A DNA stretch of 5,466 nt from an uncultured Lachnospiraceae bacterium. GTDB taxonomy: Bacteria > Bacillota > Clostridia > Lachnospirales > Lachnospiraceae. Every line of letters starts with the position of its first letter. Positions within the stretch are counted from its first letter, which is position 1. Below the pieces are notes generated by a model. That model did no database searches, was not told where the DNA came from, and saw only the letters and a list, made by a program, of their open reading frames with translations. Where the stretch lies: NCBI GenBank assembly GCA_946409475.1, contig CAMJWQ010000242.1, forward strand, positions 1 to 5,466. Direction: 5' to 3'. Shown here in pieces: positions 4,825 to 5,466 of the stretch. The translations under genes and the position numbers were made by a program.

Positions 4825-5466
4825 CTATACGGCAGTATAACATCCGTCGATAATCAAATCAGTGCCCGAGGTAAAAGAAGCGGAATCCGACAGCAGATAT
4901 ATCACCGCTCCCGTTAATTCTTCCGGCTTTCCATACCTTCCATAGGGTGTTATATCCATCCACCTTTCCTGCCAGTCCTTTCTCATAGTTCCGGTCAGCT
5001 CCGTATAAATATATCCCGGGCTGATGCAGTTCACACGAATGCCATCCTTCACATATTCTACGGCCAATGATTTTGTAAGCTGGATGACCCCTGCCTTCGA
5101 CGCATTATAAGACGCCTGCTCCTGAGGCCAGTTAACAATATGTCCCGACATGGAAGCCGTATTGCAGACAGCTCCCTTTTTATGGTTTTTAACGAGATAT
5201 CTTGCAAATTCCGCAGCCACAAAATAAATTCCGTTTAAATTTACGTTGATTACCCTAAGCCATTCCTCCGGAGCAACATCATGCGCCGGCTTATGAACGG
5301 CAATCCCGGCATTATTAAAGAGCAAATCCAAAGTCCCCATTGCCTCTCCCGCCTTTGCAATTGCAGCTGCGACCTGCTCCGGTTTTGTGACGTCTGCCGC
5401 AAATGCTTTTGTTCTTCTTCCGGTTTTTTCAGCAATTTCTCTTGCTGCTTCAGCCGCCTTTTCTTC
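4825..5466 (-). CDS. Short-chain dehydrogenase/reductase (SDR), probably polyol/sugar-active (C-terminal part; N-terminus outside window)
   Basis: Classical SDR oxidoreductase using NAD(P). The visible 213 residues lack roughly the first 35-45, including the TGxxxGIG cofactor loop. The frame continues openly to the window edge, so the ATG at 5340 is internal. Visible landmarks (numbered from the edge): ADV near 24-26, NNAG at 51-54, active-site Asn76 (INVNLNG), catalytic Ser107 (TASMSG), and Tyr120 and Lys124 in YNASK, followed by RVNCISPGYIYTEL and a C-terminal FTSGTDLIIDGCYT. The SPGYIYTEL segment and the IDGxYT tail resemble the sorbose reductase, arabinitol and mannitol dehydrogenase group, so a sugar or polyol substrate is likely but not proven. 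It lies 31 nt upstream of the fusion gene and is the most promoter-proximal gene visible; the operon promoter must lie beyond 5466. Confidence 0.9.
   Translation of the reverse strand, partial: EEKAAEAAREIAEKTGRRTKAFAADVTKPEQVAAAIAKAGEAMGTLDLLFNNAGIAVHKPAHDVAPEEWLRVINVNLNGIYFVAAEFARYLVKNHKKGAVCNTASMSGHIVNWPQEQASYNASKAGVIQLTKSLAVEYVKDGIRVNCISPGYIYTELTGTMRKDWQERWMDITPYGRYGKPEELTGAVIYLLSDSASFTSGTDLIIDGCYTAV

Overview
The window looks like part of a sugar or sugar-acid catabolic locus from a low-to-moderate GC Gram-positive bacterium, most likely a Clostridia (Lachnospiraceae-like) member of the Firmicutes. The clues are strong AGGAGG-type ribosome binding sites, use of GTG and TTG starts, AT-rich spacers, a sigma-A-type promoter, and a lipoprotein sugar-binding protein with a Ser/Thr/Asp-rich linker. 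The lineage is inferred from style, not from a marker gene.

All genes lie on the minus strand, so transcription runs from high to low coordinates. In transcription order: (1) the C-terminal ~213 residues of a short-chain dehydrogenase/reductase (SDR), cut by the right edge (4825-5466). (2) A 511-residue protein (3258-4793) that joins a shikimate-dehydrogenase-like (AroE-fold) oxidoreductase to a complete cupin-type phosphoglucose isomerase. (3) A phosphotriesterase-like metal-dependent lactonase (2297-3250). (4) A KDPG/KHG aldolase, eda (1597-2259, TTG start). (5) A D-isomer-specific 2-hydroxyacid dehydrogenase (628-1581). These five are spaced by 31, 7, 37 and 15 nt and look like one operon. 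A 238-nt AT-rich spacer follows. It has no convincing terminator but carries a good promoter (TTGACT-17-TATATT) and two short palindromes. (6) Last is the N-terminal part of an RbsB-like sugar ABC-transporter lipoprotein (1-389), cut by the left edge.

Together the genes suggest import of a carbohydrate, oxidation by the SDR and/or the AroE-like domain, lactone hydrolysis, sugar-phosphate isomerisation, aldol cleavage of a 2-keto-3-deoxy-phospho-sugar acid to pyruvate plus a triose phosphate, and redox handling of a 2-keto/2-hydroxy acid. No kinase or sugar-acid dehydratase is visible, so the pathway is incomplete here and the substrate cannot be named.

The most unusual feature is the AroE-like/cupin-isomerase fusion. 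The isomerase half is full length, has all four metal ligands, and begins at an internal ATG preceded by GGGAGG. One base fewer in an AAAA run just upstream would end the first half at a TGA overlapping that ATG. It is therefore either a recent fusion, a dual-product gene, or a sequence error. The AroE-like half keeps the catalytic Lys/Asp but has lost several shikimate-contacting residues, so its substrate is probably not shikimate.
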